From Cellvibrionaceae bacterium (lineage in GTDB: Bacteria > Pseudomonadota > Gammaproteobacteria > Pseudomonadales > Cellvibrionaceae), in contig PANW01000042.1 of the NCBI GenBank assembly GCA_002707785.1, forward strand, positions 6,479 through 70,478: a DNA stretch of 64,000 nucleotides. The letters are read 5' to 3'. Shown in pieces: positions 61,878-64,000 of this stretch. The notes beneath the pieces were generated by a model that worked only from the letters and a program-made list of their open reading frames with translations, had not been told where the DNA came from and did no database searches. The position numbers and the translations under genes were made by a program. Numbering within the stretch: the first letter of the stretch is position 1; each line of letters starts with the position of its first letter.

Positions 61878-63212
61878 CTATTGAGGCGGTGAAAACACCC
61901 AAAAATACTGACCTGTCTCCCCGCCTTCTACGACTGCCCTTTCAGTGACAAAATCTATTTCTGCCTGCAGCTCGGCACGAGACCAACCTAAACACGCTTC
62001 CATTTTCAAGCTGTGGTGATCAAATTCCATGGCGTAGTTTTCAGGTGCCCTTACCATCAACGCCGATGGCAGTACCACGCAATGATAAACACGCAGTGCG
62101 CAGGGTAAGCTTCGCGCCCTTTCAAACGTCTGACGAAAGTTCTCAGGTGAATCTCCGGGCAAGCCTAATATGATCTCAATCGCTACCGACGCCACATCGC
62201 GCAAGTCTTGTAGCGTCTTTTCAAATCTAGCCTCATCGTACGCTCGTTCAACGTGAGACAGCACCTCGTTATCAAAAGACTGCAAACCAATGCCCACTAG
62301 CGGCATACCCACCATCGACAGAAACTCTAAGTGTTCATCTTTAACTTTCGCGGGGTAAACTTCAGAGATTAGATACTTATCTTCGAAGAAACGTGATTTT
62401 TTTGCGGCTTCCAGTAGATTTTTGAAACCATGAGGATTGAGATTAAGGCCGGCATCCACCAGTAAGCTGCCACGAATCCCATTGTCATCCATGGCTGCAA
62501 ACTCCTCGCACAAGTCGTCAACGGATCTCACCCGCTTAGGGGATTCTAATGTACCCCACTCGCAAAAAGAGCAGGTAAACGGGCAGCCACGATAGGTTTG
62601 AAGAACGCCGATTCCGCCTTTAGGCACCAGGCCCATCTTATACGGCGAGGCAAGATCACTCAGATCTGCAAGCGGTCGCTCCGGAGTTTCTATCCACCCG
62701 CTAATGGCTGGTATCGCCAAACCATCTATTTTCTGCAGTGCCGAGGCTGAGCGATCAACAGCCTCAACAATTTCTCGAAACGCGGTTTCACCCTCGTTAA
62801 TAACCAGTATATCGATATCGTTTTTGGCTGGTTGGTAAGGTGGCAACTTAAACATAGAGGGGCGTGCAGACGGTCCGCCAAACACAATCAGACGCTTGGG
62901 GTCATCCTCTTTCAGCCGCTTCGCAACCTGAGTAAATAGATCAAATGACCACATAAACGCCGAAAAACCTATGACATCGGGATCATACGCCAACAACTCT
63001 CGAACCAACTGCTCGCCATCGGCTTCTGTTAAATCCCAAACCTTAACCTCAAGCCCGGTCAACTGGGATGCCCTGAGTGTCGCCTCCACCATGCGCATAC
63101 CGTGATTTGAAATAAACTGCGGCGGCATAGCCGCATCACGCAGCGGATAACAAGCGACCAAAGCAACTCTACGTCCGGATCTCAAAGCGGATGGATTTGT
63201 CGATAAGCTCAT
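61878..63212 (-). CDS. B12-binding-domain radical SAM protein
   Basis: Cobalamin-type N-domain (VALVACYPLRDAAMPPQF...), YRGCPFTCSFCEWGT (CxxxCxxC). Start at 63212 gives an ATGA overlap with the upstream gene. Confidence 0.88.
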   Translation of the reverse strand: MSLSTNPSALRSGRRVALVACYPLRDAAMPPQFISNHGMRMVEATLRASQLTGLEVKVWDLTEADGEQLVRELLAYDPDVIGFSAFMWSFDLFTQVAKRLKEDDPKRLIVFGGPSARPSMFKLPPYQPAKNDIDILVINEGETAFREIVEAVDRSASALQKIDGLAIPAISGWIETPERPLADLSDLASPYKMGLVPKGGIGVLQTYRGCPFTCSFCEWGTLESPKRVRSVDDLCEEFAAMDDNGIRGSLLVDAGLNLNPHGFKNLLEAAKKSRFFEDKYLISEVYPAKVKDEHLEFLSMVGMPLVGIGLQSFDNEVLSHVERAYDEARFEKTLQDLRDVASVAIEIILGLPGDSPENFRQTFERARSLPCALRVYHCVVLPSALMVRAPENYAMEFDHHSLKMEACLGWSRAELQAEIDFVTERAVVEGGETGQYFWVFSPPQ

Positions 63213-64000
63213 CGCTGTGGAGGAAAGAACCACCAAAAATCCCCCGCCGTACCATCAGAGATTTGCGCTTGATGGTTGTTGTAGTTTCTGGTGCTTGCAA
63301 AATCTCGCTCACTCCAGCCCAAACAAGAGGTCATCATCATATTGTGTGGATTAAATTGCACATTCCATTCAGGCTTTGACCGAGACAGCAACGCATCCGG
63401 CAGCACCAAGCAATGGTAGGCTCGCACTCCGACCGGCAAGCTGCGAGCAAAGGCCAGTGTTTTTTTGAAGCCTTCGGGCGTATCACCAGGAAGCCCCATG
63501 ATGATTTGAATTTCGCAATAGGCAACTTCTGCAAGCTTGCGTGCCGCCTGCTCAAACCGATCCATACTGAAAGGTCTGTCCTGATCTTTGAGTACCTTAG
63601 GATCGATTGACTGTAGGCCGATCCCTAGATAACCAATATTCACATCACTCAAAAATTGCAGGTGCTCGTCACGAACATTGGTAGGATAGATTTCGGCCCA
63701 AATACCCGAGCACTCGCGCAAGAACTTAACTTCGTTTTCGGCTTCACGCAAATTACGGAAAGCCTTGGCATTTAAGTTCAATCCGGCATCCACCACAAAT
63801 ACCGAGCGCGCCTCAGCTTCGCGATAAGCACTGAGTTCACGCACCAAGTATTCCGTTGAAAAAACCTTAGAAGCCTTTTCAGTTGCCCCCCATTCGCAAA
63901 AGCGACAGCCCATCGGGCAGCCTCGAAAGGTTTCCAAATAGGCCACTGTCCTTTTCGGCATCACACCCAATTGGTAGGGAGATTCAATATGATCGAGATG
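63209..64000 (-). CDS. Radical SAM protein, paralog of the neighbour; truncated by the window edge
   Basis: FRGCPMGCRFCEWGA motif; frame stays open past 63970 to 64000 (...HLDHIESPYQLGVMPKRTVAYLETFRGC). Confidence 0.88.
   Translation of the reverse strand, partial: HLDHIESPYQLGVMPKRTVAYLETFRGCPMGCRFCEWGATEKASKVFSTEYLVRELSAYREAEARSVFVVDAGLNLNAKAFRNLREAENEVKFLRECSGIWAEIYPTNVRDEHLQFLSDVNIGYLGIGLQSIDPKVLKDQDRPFSMDRFEQAARKLAEVAYCEIQIIMGLPGDTPEGFKKTLAFARSLPVGVRAYHCLVLPDALLSRSKPEWNVQFNPHNMMMTSCLGWSERDFASTRNYNNHQAQISDGTAGDFWWFFPPQR

Overview
The window looks like a chromosomal segment of a marine-type gammaproteobacterium. The taxonomic guess rests on the smc-zipA-ligA order, acnB, miaE and CcoM-like content and is inference only. 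Most of it is housekeeping or fatty-acid-catabolism sequence. Blocks in order: Fe-alcohol dehydrogenase and thioesterase; a DUF1538-DUF1538-PII-CBS operon; miaE translationally coupled to a 2Fe-2S/FAD reductase; a chemoreceptor gene with an in-frame stop; acnB behind a roughly 350-nt, highly structured 5' leader; a FixJ-type two-component pair; a LysR-flanked acyl-CoA operon (ACAD, APH-type kinase, three SDRs and others); a DUF3604-PpiC-HupE/UreJ operon; AraC regulators, a FadD-like ligase and ACAD; smc, zipA, ligA; ccmH-ccmI; tRNA-Val and tRNA-Asp; a divergent CcoM-like / diiron-MBL pair with two perfect FNR/Anr boxes; a heptanucleotide GGGCTGC tandem repeat; a thiolase-SDR-MaoC-ACAD operon with a divergent XRE/MmyB-like regulator; a frameshifted periplasmic binding protein gene; a YebC-family protein; and two tandem B12-binding-type radical SAM genes, the second cut by the window edge. 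I saw no CRISPR array, rRNA, IS element or prophage. The strongest leads are the structured acnB leader, the FNR-box divergent promoter and the miaE-reductase coupling.
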